From Hymenobacter polaris (GTDB lineage Bacteria > Bacteroidota > Bacteroidia > Cytophagales > Hymenobacteraceae), in assembly GCF_012927305.1 (NCBI RefSeq), contig NZ_JABBGH010000001.1, positions 992,001 to 1,056,000 on the forward strand: a stretch of 64,000 bases of DNA. Direction: 5' to 3'. Numbering within the stretch: the stretch's first letter is position 1; each line of letters starts with the position of its first letter. Shown here in pieces: positions 63,088-64,000 of the stretch. Both the position numbers and the translations under genes were made by a program. The notes below the pieces were generated by a model. That model saw only the letters and a list, made by a program, of their open reading frames with translations. It had not been told where the DNA came from and ran no database searches.

Positions 63088-64000
63088 CTACCTAGGGGCG
63101 AACTTCTTGCGCAGCTCCATTATTTGGGCCTTGAACTTATGGTCCGAGTCAATCAGGTCCGATACCGTTTGCACCGAGTGGATGACCGTGGCGTGGTCGC
63201 GGCCACCGAAGTGGAAGCCGATGGTTTTGAGCGAGTGACTGGTAAACTCCTTGGTGAAGTACATGGCCACCTGCCGGGCCGTCACAATTTCCTTCTTGCG
63301 GGTTTTTTCCTTCAGTAAGCCCACCGCCACGCCGAAATAGTCGGCCACCGTTTTCTGAATAAAGTCAACGTTTACTTCAGCCTCCACCTCTTCAATGATG
63401 TGGCGCAGGGCCTGCTTGGCCATTTCCAGGTCGATGTCGCGGCGGTTGAGGCTGCTCTGGGCCATCAGCGACACCAGCACGCCTTCCAGCTCGCGCACGT
63501 TGGTGGGCACCGAATGCGCCAGGTACTCCACCACCTGCGGCGTGATTTCCATGCCGCTCTGCTCGGCCTTATTTTGGATGATGGCGATGCGCGTCTCGAA
63601 GTCGGGGCTTTGCACGTCGGCCGTCAAGCCCCACTTGAAGCGCGAGAGCAGGCGGTCTTCCAGGCCGCTGAGCTCGCGCGGGGGCCGGTCGCTAGTCATG
63701 ATAATCTGGCGGCCGCCCTGGTGCAAGTGGTTGAAGATGTGGAAGAACATCTCCTGCGTCTTACCCTTGTTGGCCAGAAACTGCACGTCGTCCAGAATCA
63801 GCACGTCCACCAGCAGGTAGAAGTTGGCGAAGTCCTGCACGGCGTTGCGCTGCAAGCTCTCGATGAACTGGTTGGTGAACTTCTCGGCCGACACATAGAG
63901 CACGAACTTCTCGGCGTTGGTGACCTTGATGTGGTTGCCGATGGCCTGCACGAGATGGGTTTTGCCCAAACCCACGCCGCCGTACACCATCAGCGGGTTG
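63088..64000 (-). CDS. dnaA: Chromosomal replication initiator DnaA (5' part beyond window)
   Basis: The visible ~303 C-terminal codons hold the AAA+ domain from the Walker A region (YGGVGLGKTHLVQAIGNHIK), Walker B (VLILDDVQFLANKGKTQEMF), sensor II region (YLAHSVPTNVRELEGVLVSL) and the DNA-binding domain IV with FHFGGRDHATVIHSVQTVSD, the DnaA signature that reads DnaA boxes. It initiates replication at oriC. The gene continues past the right edge, so its N-terminus is not visible. DnaA boxes were not obvious in the visible sequence. Confidence 0.97.
   Translation of the reverse strand, partial: NPLMVYGGVGLGKTHLVQAIGNHIKVTNAEKFVLYVSAEKFTNQFIESLQRNAVQDFANFYLLVDVLILDDVQFLANKGKTQEMFFHIFNHLHQGGRQIIMTSDRPPRELSGLEDRLLSRFKWGLTADVQSPDFETRIAIIQNKAEQSGMEITPQVVEYLAHSVPTNVRELEGVLVSLMAQSSLNRRDIDLEMAKQALRHIIEEVEAEVNVDFIQKTVADYFGVAVGLLKEKTRKKEIVTARQVAMYFTKEFTSHSLKTIGFHFGGRDHATVIHSVQTVSDLIDSDHKFKAQIMELRKKFAPR

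Overview
The window looks like chromosomal DNA from a GC-rich member of the Bacteroidota, most likely the Cytophagales and close to Hymenobacter. I infer this from the protein families: PorX of the type IX secretion system, a type III glutamine synthetase, beta-barrel receptors with carboxypeptidase-regulatory-like N-termini, and GH43/GH97 glycan enzymes. Promoter-like boxes of the TAnnTTTG type fit the same group. No rRNA, tRNA or CRISPR array was found.

Region 1 (1-9287, all minus strand) is the most unusual part. It is a tight, apparently co-transcribed run that starts with a DJ-1/PfpI protein. A benzoylformate-decarboxylase-like ThDP enzyme and a GMC flavin oxidoreductase follow. Then come eight consecutive small proteins carrying ten SnoaL/NTF2-like domains, and a second DJ-1/PfpI protein cut by the window edge. 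I do not recognise this combination as a described pathway. Just upstream, on the plus strand, lie a LytTR response regulator and a TPR-HisKA_2 sensor kinase (9800-12594).

Region 2 (12.7-19.5 kb, minus) is a set of plant-cell-wall glycan enzymes: three GH43 enzymes, one GH97 and the frameshifted tail of an esterase. No SusC/SusD pair is present here. Region 3 (19.8-27.4 kb) looks acquired. It holds a serine recombinase, an IS1182-like insertion sequence with 27-bp inverted ends, a cyclophilin-like protein, a carboxymuconolactone-decarboxylase gene broken by one stop codon, an OmpR/histidine-kinase pair and a PAP2 phosphatase. This stretch lacks the palindrome CCTAGG, which is otherwise scattered through the window (about 70 copies by eye).

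Region 4 (27.5-42.8 kb) carries a TolC-adaptor-RND efflux operon, a beta-barrel receptor coupled to a TSUP permease, a second PAP2 protein, a DUF347 membrane protein, a YncE-like propeller, an EamA protein, a PepSY-like protein and an N-terminally truncated integrase. Two paralogous small Cys proteins (33122-33334 and 40729-40959) also lie here.

Region 5 (43-64 kb) is mostly housekeeping: glutamine synthetase III, MtaB, an HTH protein, an ABC permease flanked by dispersed repeats, and a TPP-riboswitch-controlled thiamine operon (thiS-C-D-E-G-H). Convergent to it are a TenI/ThiE paralog and a diadenylate-cyclase-like (DACNV) protein, followed by PorX, an HD phosphohydrolase, a secreted protein and the 3' part of dnaA. 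Several long inverted repeats sit between these genes, including two inside the thiamine operon.
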